From: Powellomyces hirtus
Lineage: Eukaryota > Chytridiomycota > Chytridiomycetes > Spizellomycetales > Powellomycetaceae
Assembly (NCBI GenBank): GCA_025526995.1
Contig: JAHLKG010000005.1
Span: forward strand, 1,116,001-1,180,000
Direction: 5' to 3'
Length of the DNA stretch: 64,000 bases
Positions 20,701 through 31,840 of this stretch are shown in pieces; the stretch's first letter is position 1; each line of letters starts with the position of its first letter. A program made the position numbers and the translations under genes. The notes below the pieces were generated by a model, which was not told the DNA's origin, searched no databases, and worked only from the letters and a program-made list of their open reading frames with translations.

Positions 20701-23386
20701 GGTGTCCTTCACCACCGCTACGTTTAGAATAACAAGGTTGGTCAGAAACAGCAGAACAAAGAAAGCTAGGCAGACGGTGCTGCAGATTCCCTTCGATAAG
20801 TTGGCGCAAGTGCAGCAAGGACAGCATCCGCAAGCTGCTTTCCGCATTTTCTTCTTTTTCTTGTTGGGGTCGACCTTCCATGATATCCACGGACAAAGTC
20901 GCAGCTTTCGCCGTGTCTCGTAGACCTCGTAGACCTCAATGGATGGGCCTTCTGCTCCCGCCCCTCCGCCAGCGTCCACAGGCTGTATCTCATCAAAGTC
21001 GGCTCGCTGGACTTTCAAGGCGGCAGCATCGGCTTTGCTTGCTCCTTTTCCTCCTTTGCCTTTTCCTTTCCCGTTCTTGTCCTCCTTCGCCATTTTGCCC
21101 GGTCTCGAACTCAAAGTCGTGTCCGGAGCAGCCGCTAATTGGGAGATGTTGACGTTAACTTCCATTGGTGCTTGGCTTCCAGGGTACTGAAGCGCATGCA
21201 GTGCGGGAGGGGCGCCTAAGGCTCCCATAAATGGATTTGATTGTACCGCGCATGAGATAGCACTTCCGGCTGGAGCTACTTCCTTTCCTGAGCTGTCCGC
21301 CACTTGTATAACGCTCTGCAATCCGACCTGGGGAGACCAATTGACATGGTACACAGGGCCGGCGTTAACGGGAGGAGCGTTGACTTTCCCGATAGACATG
21401 GCCGCGTATGGATCAACGAATGATGACGCTGGGCCGGCCACATTTAGCGATGGTGCCATGCCGACACCCATATTGTTACCTGGAGTTGGCTGAAGAGGTA
21501 GTTGCACCTTCCCAATAGAAGAAGGTTCGATTGATGATCCACCAACTTCCTTTTGTGAGCGCTGGATGATGCCCGATCCAAACGGACGAGGGGTCCCAGT
21601 ACTAGGTTCCGAACTAGGGATGGGCAATGTGACCTTGCCGATAGATGAAGGGTTTATTTTATCGATGGCGGAAGATGATATGCCGCCTCGGTCAGTAAAG
21701 GACGGGGTTCGTTGCACGGATGCTATGGGTCCGTGAGCGCGCAAAAGAGTTGACCCCGGAGAATCTGGAGGCACAGAAATGGTCAAAAGTTAATTCGCAA
21801 AACCAAAATGAGGTTGCCCATATATACCTGCGTTGCTCGGCGTTTTCTTGATGTCACTTCCTGCCAGACCCGAGTGTTCAACAGTCACCGGTGGTGGTAT
21901 CTACGAGAACATTGTATGTTTAATACGGACTTGACGATGCCTGAGAACTCGATGACCAAACCGTACCTCTTTTGGTGCTCCCTCCTTCGACTGCTTGGGG
22001 GGCTTATCAACGTCGGCGCTTCGATACTGCACATGTGGCTGAGGTGGAAGCTCCTCGTAGGAACCAGCTGCGATGTCTAACGCTGATACGTAAGGAGAGT
22101 TCCCGTCATCCCCCAAACTAGTGTGTGAAGATTGCATCCGTGCTGGCTTCAGTCCGGACATATTTTGATGCAAAGCCGCTGAGTTAACATTCACAACATC
22201 GGGAACGCTTTGGTACCGAGGAGGTGCAGGTGAGCTATAACCGCTTTTTGCACCCTCCAGTTTGTGTGGAGGTCGGATGAAAGTCCCCAGTCTGGTCAGC
22301 TTTGAAGTGAGCAAATTGACAATGGAAAATAGTTCAAGTCCAGACTCCAGCCCATCGCTGGTTGACCATGCACCGTCCTGAAGGCGTGGTATATCTATAC
22401 ATTGGCGCAACTGATGTCAACTATCTACGATCTGGAAGGCATTCAATATTCGCTCACATACCTTGCTCAACATCTCTGATCCTGCTGTTCAGCTCTGCAC
22501 GATACCTTTCGTCGTCTGTATCGCGTGCAGCCTGTTTCGCCACCGCAACAAAGTGATTGGCAGCTGAAATCAGCAACGCAGCTTGTTGATGAGTGGATGT
22601 AATGTCCCCGCGCTGAGTAGCATTCTGGAGCGCTACTGCATGCCGCTCGATAACACGTTCAGAGAGCTGCGAGGCCAATGGCGGTTTAGGAGCTTCCGAA
22701 AGGGAGCTCCTTGCTGGTTCCACCCCAGGAGGTGGTTTACGACTGGGCTCGCTTGATCTGGGTTGCGAGATTGACGTTGGTATCGGCGGTGGTTTTCGGG
22801 TAGGAGGTTGAGTGGCTAAGGTATCTAATGATGGAAAGCTAGCTTCGGCATTATATACAAACGGCTGTGTGTTCGTTGCTCCTTCTTTCTGGACCACTAC
22901 AGCGGATACGTCTCCTTTTCTCGATGAAGAATCTCTCAATTGAGGTTTGACGCCTATACCGCTCATCGTGATGCCAGCGCGAGCCGACGGTGAAGCTGCA
23001 TACGAGGGCTCAGTCTGAGGCATCAACGAGGGCTGTGAACTTTTTCTCTTTGACGGTTCCCCTTTAGCATTGCTGTCTGCTGCACGAGTTCCAAGAGGCG
23101 GTCGCATAGCATTACCGGCCGTCGGCGTGGCTCCGGAAGGCTCTTCCGGAATCGATGGACTGTTTTCAAGAGAAGCAATTACAAATGGTACCCATCCGCG
23201 GGTCTCCAAGATTCTCAGACTGGCTCCGCTCCCCCAAGCTTCCCGGGTAGGATCCACTCTGATTTGGCTCACAGACGGTACGCTAAGACTTCTTTTTGTG
23301 GTGCGTTTTCGTCCTGACTTTGTGCGATGTCTAACATCCAGCATCTGCACTGAACGAGTTCGTCCCCTTTCGTTCGAGGAACCCAT
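17714..23386 (-). CDS. Large membrane protein: cytosolic region, TM helix, mucin-like domain, LRRs
   Basis: Ten exons sum to 1,693 residues: 22462-23386, 21967-22394, 21828-21900, 18734-21764, 18601-18669, 18452-18532, 18302-18391, 18168-18236, 17938-18099 and 17714-17867. The first 800 or so residues are disordered or partly helical with no signal peptide; they include three SIGKV repeats (SSIGKVTLP, SSIGKVQLP, MSIGKVNAP). A KKKKKMRKAACGCCPCCTC segment (likely palmitoylated) precedes one membrane helix, LAFFVLLFLTNLVILNVAVV. A Ser/Thr-rich stretch of about 480 residues follows, then a Cys-containing cap (CLQGFES, TSDCTACLADIG) and leucine-rich repeats ending LEYNQLAGTIPPNACDAW. Topology is probably type II, with the LRRs outside. 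Exons 1-3 are joined because exon 4 has no ATG near its start and all phases fit. No kinase or TIR domain is present. Function is unknown; a receptor or adhesin is an inference. Confidence 0.72.
19620..19900. repeat. Tandem repeat inside the mucin-like domain, period about 105-111 bp
   Basis: The unit beginning gatgccgtcgaggtggaag recurs at about 19634, 19739 and 19850. It encodes Ser/Thr blocks of the form TVESSSSSVPST in the minus-strand gene. The spacing is a multiple of three and frame is kept, so copy number can vary without breaking the protein. Degenerate copies extend to both sides (about 19400-20000). Confidence 0.8.
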
Positions 23387-23799
23387 AATGAGAACCCATA
23401 CGCGTCAAAACGAAAAGAGTCCGAGGGTTGATGGATTTTATTGCAGTAAATATATAAGCCCGCCAGCTACATCGACTGTCGGACAATCTGAAAGAACCCT
23501 CCATGATACAATTGTGGACCCCTTGTTCGCTACCATAGACGTCATGTCAGCACAAATCAAATCCTACAATTTGCATCCTTATTCTCGAATAAGGATTGTA
23601 GATTGGTGAGCGGTTATTGCGGATATTGACAGCATGTGGACCGAATGCGAACAAAGCGCGGTGACTATTATCCCAAATTGTGATTGTGCTGACGCGACGC
23701 GTCGGTCACGGGATTCCCATGGGTTGTGCTTCGCTAATTGGAAGGGTACCCTCATGCAGTTTCTACTTCAACAGTCGTCCCTAACAAGAGTGCAACTAA
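23387..23799. other. Divergent promoter region, LRR-mucin / MMACHC
   Basis: A 413-base gap between two divergent start codons. Short frames run through it but none has support. No clear TATA element was seen. Confidence 0.4.
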
Positions 23800-24603
23800 A
23801 TGGCGATCTGTCGAACCGGGGCCATCTCAAGCACAGCCATTGGTGCCGCACTTCAGCAGAATCTGGCTCCCGCGGGTCTCTCACTTGGCCCGGCATTTTC
23901 AGTGGATTTGTATAATCTCGATTCAACCTGCTCGTCGTCCCCATTACCTACCTTCCCCAAGAATCGCTCACCTCTGGCGTTCTTAGTATATAACACCAAG
24001 GAGCTATGGGACCCACTCATAGAATATCTGTCGAGAGACGTGACTGCTCGTGTGGAGGAGTCCACTGACCCGGTCAACGAGTATGCAGAGAAAATGATTT
24101 TGCAGGCGTTGGACCGCATCCTGCCACCGAATGTAGCGCGAGAACTACGGTTTCCGCACGACCTCGACGACCGGTTCGTGCACTTTCAGAGACTTGGGCA
24201 TCTGAGTAATCTGGCATTCTACGACCCTCAATGGCAGTTTCTTTGTGTGCATCCTATATGCGGACCCTGGTTTGCGTTTCGTGCTGTGGTGATAATAGAT
24301 CTCGAAGGACCTCCGCTTGAAATTGATCAGCCTCAGCCCTCTAACCCATGTCGGGACCGGGGAGCCGCCGCGCACAAGCTGTATCAAATGTTACAGAACG
24401 AAGTGGCCAATGACCCTGCGCCCTTGGCTGAAGCATATCATAAACGATGGCGGAAACTAGTCGAAATTCGTGACAGTATTGGTTCTTTCTTGGGAGACAC
24501 TATGTCGGCGCATCGATATTCTGAAGATCAGTTGAACTACCATTACCTCAAAGACAAGAAATATCTGAGGCGGGCCATTGCTCGAAAGCAGCCGGCGCAA
24601 TAA
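23800..24603 (+). CDS. MMACHC: Cobalamin-processing chaperone MMACHC (CblC)
   Basis: MMACHC binds incoming vitamin B12 derivatives in the cytosol, removes the upper axial ligand (decyanation or glutathione-dependent dealkylation) and passes cobalamin on toward methionine synthase and methylmalonyl-CoA mutase. Intronless, 267 residues (human 282). Conserved blocks in order: LAPAGLSLGPAFSVDLYN aligns with the human CPFG...VAWYN start; SPLAFLVYNTKELWDPLIEY; DPVNEYAEKMILQALDRILP; FQRLGHLSNLAFYD, with the His that contacts the corrin ring; CVHPICGPWFAFRAVV, matching the human CIHP..GGWFAIRGVV block that contains the Arg altered in cblC disease; and RYSEDQLNYHY near the end. The first ATG fits the N-terminal alignment, so the protein is complete. 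Confidence 0.88.
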   Translation: MAICRTGAISSTAIGAALQQNLAPAGLSLGPAFSVDLYNLDSTCSSSPLPTFPKNRSPLAFLVYNTKELWDPLIEYLSRDVTARVEESTDPVNEYAEKMILQALDRILPPNVARELRFPHDLDDRFVHFQRLGHLSNLAFYDPQWQFLCVHPICGPWFAFRAVVIIDLEGPPLEIDQPQPSNPCRDRGAAAHKLYQMLQNEVANDPAPLAEAYHKRWRKLVEIRDSIGSFLGDTMSAHRYSEDQLNYHYLKDKKYLRRAIARKQPAQ

Positions 24604-24733
24604 ACGGTGACTAACTTTCTGTCATCAACGCCCATACCAAGGCGCTCGAGCCATAAACGGCAGGACTCTCATGTTGCTGGGGTGGACTTAAATTAGGATT
24701 TTTGTATAGACATATACAGAGCGGATTCCTTTC

Positions 24734-27700
24734 TCAATCCTCCTCCTCTCTCATTTGCCCCCATATTTGACCAACTTTTAGTCGTACATTCAGAGGCACT
24801 CGCATCTCACATGTTTTCTCCATGCAGTCTCGAATGATTGGGCGGATTATGTCGAGCAGCCCTATTGGTACCTCCTAAAAAACCAATCGGTGTCAGCCGG
24901 AAAAGAGGTGAAACCAAGAAAGCAAGTGAAACTTACAAAGATCAGCTCGTCATGTATGGGGAGGAGGAGGAGGGGACAAAGTCTCGGGTCTGTTCGATCC
25001 CCAATCCAAGAGCCCCACCGCTTCTCCCGGAATCTCTTGTCCACATGCGTCATCGCGACCTTAATGAGGTCCGCAGCCGAGCCTTGAACCGTAGTATTGA
25101 TGGACTGTCGCTCCGCATGCGATCTCTCTAACGCACTCTTCGAATGAATGGCAGGGAGGTATCGTCTCCGTCCCAGCATTGTTTCGACATATCCAAAGTC
25201 ATAACAGCTCTCCACCGTGCGACGTTTCCACTCCGGGATGCCGGGAAATGCCGTTTCCAGTCTACGAACGAACGCTTCAGCTTCTGCTAGTGACACGCCA
25301 AGTTCTTCTGAAATCGCTAGCGAGCCCTGTCCGTACATGACTCCATACGTCAGAGCTTTCGCTTTCTGGCGCTCTTCTTTTGTGACAGCTTCCAAGCGCT
25401 TTTCAAAGATCTGACTCGCCAACAGATTGAAAAAATCTCCGCCGGATCTAATCAGAGATATGAGATTCTCGTCTTCTGCCAGGTGTGCTATAATGCGAAG
25501 CTCGATCTGATTGTAATCAGCAGAAACAAAGGTCATCCCTTCGGCCGCACGGAAGCTGTTGCGCAAATCGAGGGAGTCGATGGCGCGCCCATCTCCATTG
25601 GAACGCGGATGTGGCAGGTTTTGAAGATTTGGGTTAATGGCAATCATTCGTCCAGTTGCCGTGTGTGTTTGCAGTGTACAGCTTACGCGCGCCATTTGGA
25701 ACTCCACAGACATCGCACTTGCCATTCGCAACGGCAACAAATGCGCAGTGATCAGCATGGAAAGTCGTCGATGCTCCATTATGATCGCAGGCAAAGGATG
25801 ATGGTCGGTCAATTTTGTTAGCACTTCCTTGCATGTCCGTCGATAGACAGCCTTTCCGAGCGCTCGTTTCCTATCATCCTCTCGTCTCATCATAGGACTC
25901 AGCATTTCATCGTAAGGCAAGCGTAATTCATCGTACAAGACTTTGCCTACTTCGCGAGGCTCCGTCAAAGAGAACGGATGTCCGGTTATGGTATGGGCCT
26001 CAGCTTCCAGATCGCGAAGGGCGGTTTTGAATACTCCGTCATACCCGGAAAACACCTGCTCCACGAATCCAATGCCTACATGCTCCATCTTGGCTAATAT
26101 TGGCGCCATCGGCATCTCAACTCCCTTAAAATGGTCATCTAGTCCTTGCCTCTGGAGGCGGTCTGCTAGGGAGCCCATCAGTTTCAGGGCTTGCCAAGCA
26201 GCTCTGGAGCAAGTGGGCTCCGCCATGCGATCGGCGGTGGAAGCTCGATAAAGTGGAAATGTCGCATCAAAAAGCGTCTGAAGTGATCTTTCATCCGAAT
26301 CCGGCTCTAGTAGCCATGCTGCAACTTTCGGGTCCCAGAATGTCGGTACCGGCATGACATCGTTGTGCATCAGATATCGCAATTGGAACTTGGCGTCGAA
26401 CGTCACTTTGATGGAACGTTTCCCAAAAACCTTCCGAGCGTCGGTCCAATGAAAGTGGGGAGATTCGATGTCCATATGATGGACGGTTTCGAAATCCCAG
26501 CACACAGATAAGGACAAAATTTCGCGTCCGAGAGGATTGCCCCGACAACTCCATGCATACATGTCCTTGGTTGCCCATTGCCGGATGAATTCGCTAAATG
26601 TAGCAGGGGTCTTTGTCACAGTAATTACTTTGAACTTGTGGCCTATTCGCGAGGCTTTATCGTCGTTGACTGCATTCAGCATGATGGGTCCCTGGGTGAG
26701 GGCAAGGTGAGACACAGTCCGACTTGCAGTTCCTTCGACGTTTGGGCAGGGTAATTCGGATTCGCCGCTGTAACGGGGCTTTCTTCCCACAGAAAACCGC
26801 GAAACCCTGGATTCTTTCGAGGACGTTGAGCCTTCGGATTGTGGACTTGTAGAGGGTGGAGTTCTTAACTCCCGGACCCTAGCGAGCAGGCTTCGTTTTC
26901 GCTGGGCCTCGATTGCAGCTTCCTTTAATTGTGCTTGGACGACTTTCAAAGCTCCCTGTGAGATAAGATGTGCCGCTCGAAATAAGAGCCGTCGTTGAGC
27001 ATCCCGGTCCTTATCCGCAGGATTGAATGGCGACCCTTTCCGTAGCGCCTCGCAGATTGCTTCAGGGCTCGCACAAGCCTACAAATGAAGCGTGAGTGGG
27101 AGGAAGGAAGATGTGAATGCGTCACAAACATACCAATGCAGTGATATCCTTGTAACCTTCGGCATAGAGAAGTCTGGCTCGGACACCTCCGATTTCAGGG
27201 ACTTGCATTAGTTCCACCAAATCTGCGCTTACGCCGAACTGCAGCCGATCTTGAAACTTGTCCACAACTGCCACCAAATTCTCCCATCCCAACTGCTGGC
27301 AAAAGATCTTCACCATGCCGGCAAAGGAGCCCGACTGGCTTTGAAGACTTTGCAAATCTCCGCGACTGATTCCACCGTACTTGTGAAGAATCGCGTCGAA
27401 AGGCTTCTCTTGAACAAGATCGCTCAGAATCATCGCTATGTAGAATCTTTTGTGGACCGCGCGGCTCTCAGGCATATGCTCGGGCTCCCATCCTTGCCTT
27501 CGGTGTGCTCTGTACAGGGCAGCCTCACTGATTCCAATCAGATCTGCCACATTCTTGCGATTTTCGTCCCCAACGAGCTCCGCATACAATTGGGCATACC
27601 GTGCCCAACTAACGTACTTTTCTTCCATATACACGGGTGTGACGAGATACACGGTGTGCAGGTCTTCAGAAAGGGAAAAACGGGAGCTAGCACGGCGAAG

Positions 27701-30700
27701 TTCACCGTATACAACCAAAGCTTCCTCTGGTGAGAGCGATGAGTATACGGCGGCACAACCTAGCCTCGTGGCCGCTAGTCGACCATCCAAGGACTGCTCC
27801 ACGAAATCATGTTCCTTCAGAAAAGCGACGGCGTTTAGCAGACACTTAACAGTGCCGCTGTCAAAATGCCCAAGCTCGGCGTGGAGTAAGGTTGATTTGA
27901 GATACGTTTTCAAGTCCTCGAGGGAGTTGGCAACTCCTGCGACGACAACTTCCAGCACCGCCCTCTTCATGCCCTTCCGGTCTGTCAACAAGCATGACGT
28001 GACTGGGTGGAGTTCCGACGAGATCAAATTCCGAGCCGCTTCGAATTCCGTTTTGTCACTGCACATTATGATACTTTCCCCATGCGCATCAAGACCTTTT
28101 CGGCCAGCTCGCCCCCGCATTTGCTGATATTCGCGGGGTGTCAGCAGTTCCTTCTTGTACTTTTTAAGGTCCCGAAATATGACACGTCGTGCAGGGAGAT
28201 TAACCCCCATGGCCAGAGTTGAGGTACAAGCGATGACTTTCACGATGCCCGAACGATACGCGTCCTCGATGATTTCCTTCTCTTCAGTCATCAACCCTGA
28301 ATGGTGGAAAGCAACTCCGGCCGTAACAAAAGTAGCCAAGTCTAAGTCTAACCCTCCAGGGGTTCGTTCCAGCTCTCGAACCACTCCTCTACGCTGTGTC
28401 AGAATTGCCGGGTCATTGCAAGCCGGTAGCTGCAATGCAAGGAGCTTTGCAGTATTTTCGCAGTATCTCTTGGAACCAGGGCAAAAGATCAACACGGAAG
28501 CCGACTCCAGTAACGTGTGTCGCACCAGGGGCACCACAAAATCAGGGTCTTTACTGTTCGCCTTTCCCAAATTCTGCAATAATTGGCCTTTGGAGTCATA
28601 AAGATTCCCTTCAAATTTTATATACTCCGTTAGGGGAACCGGTCTGAAGGCTGTGATGTACAAATGTGCGCTGAGCCAGTCCTCTAAGAGAAAGAAAGGA
28701 CAGTGGAGCTGAGACGCTGTGGCATGGCTTTGACGCGTTAAAAATCTGAACGTACTGAAAATGTTGATGTTGGGCAAGGTGGCGGACATCCCTACAATTT
28801 GCAGGTCCCCAGCCAAGATGAACAACAATTTGGTCAGCAAAAGCTCCAAAAGGTAGCCACGCTGTGGATCTCCCGCCATATGGACTTCATCCACAACAAC
28901 GATTCCCAGGGTTTCCAGCTTACGCTCCTCAATAAGCCGGTTGATAAGGCTGTTCGCCTAGAACGCCAAGTCCATAAGTTACGATACAGAAAGAGCATGG
29001 CGTCATGACATCAGATTACCTTCTCTATGGTGCAATAGCCAATATCTACGTTGTCGAAGGAGGTCGATCCCACGTCACTATAGTATCCTACAATCTTCAA
29101 GCGCTCGGAAGAAAAAACTGTTTGCATCACTTTTGTTCGTTCGCTAGCCAGCGCCACGAAAGGGACGATCATGATTGCCTTTCTCCTGGTAGACATAACT
29201 TTTTGCAGCATAACAATGTCTGCAACCAGACTCTTTCCACCGCTAGTTGGTGCACTGTAAAGAAGGTTTCGTGATCCTGCCAAGACGCCGTCGAGCTGCA
29301 AACATTCTGCCTTCCAGTTGAAGTGCAGTTCCCACCGAGATTAGATTGAACTAGAATCTAAAGACAACTGCAAATACCATACCTGCCACGGGTAGAGCGA
29401 GGTGATTCCACAACGTGAATATGCTGTCACAATGTCCTCTGAAAGACCGTACATCTTGTGCGACTGGAGATAGATTTAGTGTCCGTTTGGCAGCAATCAT
29501 CGTGAACACCATGTTACCAGTGATAAAGTCTGATCAGACAAATCGCCGGGTTTCGTTTCAGCTGCCAATTCGCGGGATGGAGGACAAATGTTCCCCACAT
29601 GCGCTTCACCAGGTGATGATGTCAGAAATTGAGGCGGACGCACGCTCAGTGACGATGTGAGAGATCCTGGAACAGCATCCTTCGATATCAGGATCGGGCT
29701 CGTTGATTGACTTTCGGATAAGAGGCTGTCGCTGATGAAAGGCCATTCTTCGTCTCCAGGAACGTTCACGGTGTCAGTAACAGATGCTGGCGCATCTTTA
29801 AGTAACACCGACGTTTGGTCAACGCTCTCTTTGTGCGGATAGTGCTCTGAGCGTGAGACTTCGAGTGAAACGTTCTCTGTATCTCCTAGTAGGGGCTCTC
29901 CGCCGACATTCTCGTGATCAGCTTTCTGCAGGGCATGAAAGTGTGGGCCTAATGTTTGACTCCTGCGCACATTGTGTCCCGCGGGCTTTCTCACTATCTT
30001 CAGCTTTGAGCGCTGGTGATCCAAATTCTGTCCGGGGTGAGCTGGTTTGCTATTGTCTGGGGTAACTTTCAAGGCAAGCATCCGGGCTGCTTCAACTTCC
30101 CTACTCTCCATCTCTGCGATCTCATCATACCCAATGTTTCCAAACTGAGAAAACGACGATCCTGGACTTATCTCCTGTCGCGTTCTCATCACATCTGAAG
30201 CAGTCAGAAATTGATTCTCTATGTGATTCGCTCTGCGATCACATTCTTCAAGCGAACCAACACACTCCCCAGTGCTGCAAAGAAGAGTGCTTGTGACTCC
30301 GAAGCTCTCAACAGCTAACGGCGGTCTCGTGGGGGTCCAAGCCGTCCTGGGCTTCTTCTCAGGGGGATAACCAAGAAATACTGAGTCGCTTTGTGTCCCA
30401 ATGCCCGCGTTGTCTCGCCAGTTGCTCTCCGGCTGGTTCTGCAATCCTCGTTCTTCTGGGAGTAATTCGACCTCTTCAACCGAGTCAGTACAACTTGTAG
30501 TAGAAGAGGAGGAAGACGAGTGTCGGAGGAGGAGTTTGCTGATTGCGTTCCCGCTATCCACTCTAGCAATTCCATTTGCTGCACACTTCACACCAGTAGG
30601 GGGTTTGAACCGTGGGTTCGGAGGTGTTTTGACTGTAACCTTTTTGATCGGTTGTGCATTGCCTTTCGTGGTCCGGAAACACGATTGGATAGATGTGTCC

Positions 30701-30765
30701 CTATCGGCAATAGTTGCAGCAATTGTAGCAGGATCTGTCGATCGTCGCTTTCTTTTCGCAGCCAT
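24734..30765 (-). CDS. POLQ: DNA polymerase theta, helicase-polymerase fusion
   Basis: POLQ performs microhomology-mediated (alt-EJ) repair of double-strand breaks. Seven exons sum to 1,884 residues: 29518-30765, 29383-29463, 29020-29310, 28756-28957, 27134-28683, 24937-27078 and 24734-24874. Residues 1-416 are a Ser-rich, unconserved extension. The SF2 helicase follows: Q-like motif SLYPWQAECLQLDG, Walker A SAPTSGGKS, DEVH box, SAT motif GMSATLPN, and motif VI QMRGRAGRKGLDAHGES. A short linker of roughly 100-150 residues leads to the A-family polymerase: motif A VSADYNQIELRIIAHLAED, motif B AKALTYGVMYGQGS, motif C IHDELIF. The linker is far shorter than the central region of human POLQ (2,590 aa). 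Catalytic Asp residues of motifs A and C are present, so the enzyme should be active. The ATG at 30765 is used because upstream in-frame codons are only TTG. Confidence 0.93.
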
Positions 30766-30945
30766 GTCGTGAAATTCTATCGCCAAACTGGCACGAAACC
30801 CTTGTCGCGTTGATTCAATTAGTCCCGAAAAGGATAGGTCTTCCCTGTGCAGGCGAACTCTTGCGATGCCTCATAGTCTTACATAAGCTAAACTCCACGC
30901 TCTTTGACGGGTTGAGAAGTTGACCACCCTGATACAAATTCAAAC
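30766..30945. promoter_or_regulatory. Short divergent promoter, POLQ / CYB5D1
   Basis: Only 180 bases separate the POLQ and CYB5D1 start codons, which point away from each other. The interval must contain both transcription starts. No obvious TATA box is present. Confidence 0.55.
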
Positions 30946-31840
30946 ATGTCCGCAGGGGCGCCCGAAGCCAGGCAGGCCGAGGCCAGTATTGAGGATCGTT
31001 ACTTCACCCCCGCTGAAGTGGAATTGCATAATGCGCCTGAGGACTGTTGGCTGTCGTGGCTCGGATATGTCTACGATCTCCGGCCTCTCATCGAAGAACG
31101 TAAGGGTGATCCCTTACTTGGCCCCATCGTCAAGAATGCCGGAAAGGATATATCACACTGGTTCGACAAAAAAACAGGCGATGTAGGTCCAACCTGGCAC
31201 GCTTGCTATTCGATATGCCACTAAAGCTTGGACTGCATTTCACTGCAAGAAAGCTTAAAACACAAACAAACCCGTTGACTGAATGCGTAACGCCTTACAC
31301 CCCGGAAGGGAGATTTTTACATGTTCCCCCGCCGTTCCCGCAATCTGATTGGACTATGTCCGTGGATAGCCCAAGCGGAATATCTTGGTGGCTGGACAAG
31401 GATACGTACTGCATCGGCAAACTGAGTCAGAAAACCCGAAAAATCAGAGTAATCAACACTTTGACACGAGATGAGCATGTCTTGGAGGTTTGCATCACTA
31501 TGTAGCAAAGCAATTCAGATGTAAAGACACTCACGGCAGCGCCCCAGGTTGCGTCAGAGGAGAAATTGGCTGCTATTCAAGAAAGATACCTGGCTTTCAA
31601 TTCACACGCCAAAGGGTACATGTGGAAGCGACAGGGCCAATTGCTTGACATGTCACGGACTTTGGAGGAAAATGGGTTACCAGAAGAGAGAGCTCAATTC
31701 GAATCCGTTGGAATCGATGAAGATGAATGGCTTCCAGCGGTCCATTTGTATTTCAGGTGAAGTGACACATTGATTGCCGCGTTCGGGGTCCGTTTCTGAC
31801 TTTCAATCAACCACGCAGCGATGATCTCACTGTCGCTTGA
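30946..31840 (+). CDS. CYB5D1: Cytochrome b5 domain-containing protein 1 (flagellar)
   Basis: Four exons sum to 233 residues: 30946-31182, 31254-31487, 31548-31756 and 31819-31840. The match to vertebrate CYB5D1 is near-colinear: [35 protein letters not shown] (heme-region His-Trp-Phe-Asp), [72 protein letters not shown], and the end VHLYFSDDLTVA. CYB5D1 is an axonemal, radial-spoke-associated protein of motile cilia and flagella, so it fits a zoospore-forming organism. The second intron uses the weak donor gtttgc. It is divergent from POLQ across a 180-base promoter. Confidence 0.92.

Noticed and set aside
19121..20923. Plus-strand 600-codon open frame, Val/Glu/Asp-rich
   Set aside because: It is the exact antisense of the Ser/Thr-rich stalk: Ser/Thr codons on the minus strand force Val/Glu/Asp on the plus strand and exclude stops. 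No domain, and the minus-strand gene has matching splice structure.
21764..21786. Separate gene starting at 21786 for the TM-mucin-LRR protein
   Set aside because: The apparent start is TTG and no ATG lies near. An acceptor at 21765 joins in phase to exon 3 and onward to exons 1-2, so a single longer gene fits better.
23070..23609. Plus-strand frame of 179 codons opposite the LRR-mucin first exon
   Set aside because: Antisense of coding sequence over most of its length; no recognisable domain and no start context.
27450..28127. Plus-strand frame of 225 codons inside POLQ
   Set aside because: Antisense of the helicase exon; the POLQ frame has all motifs.
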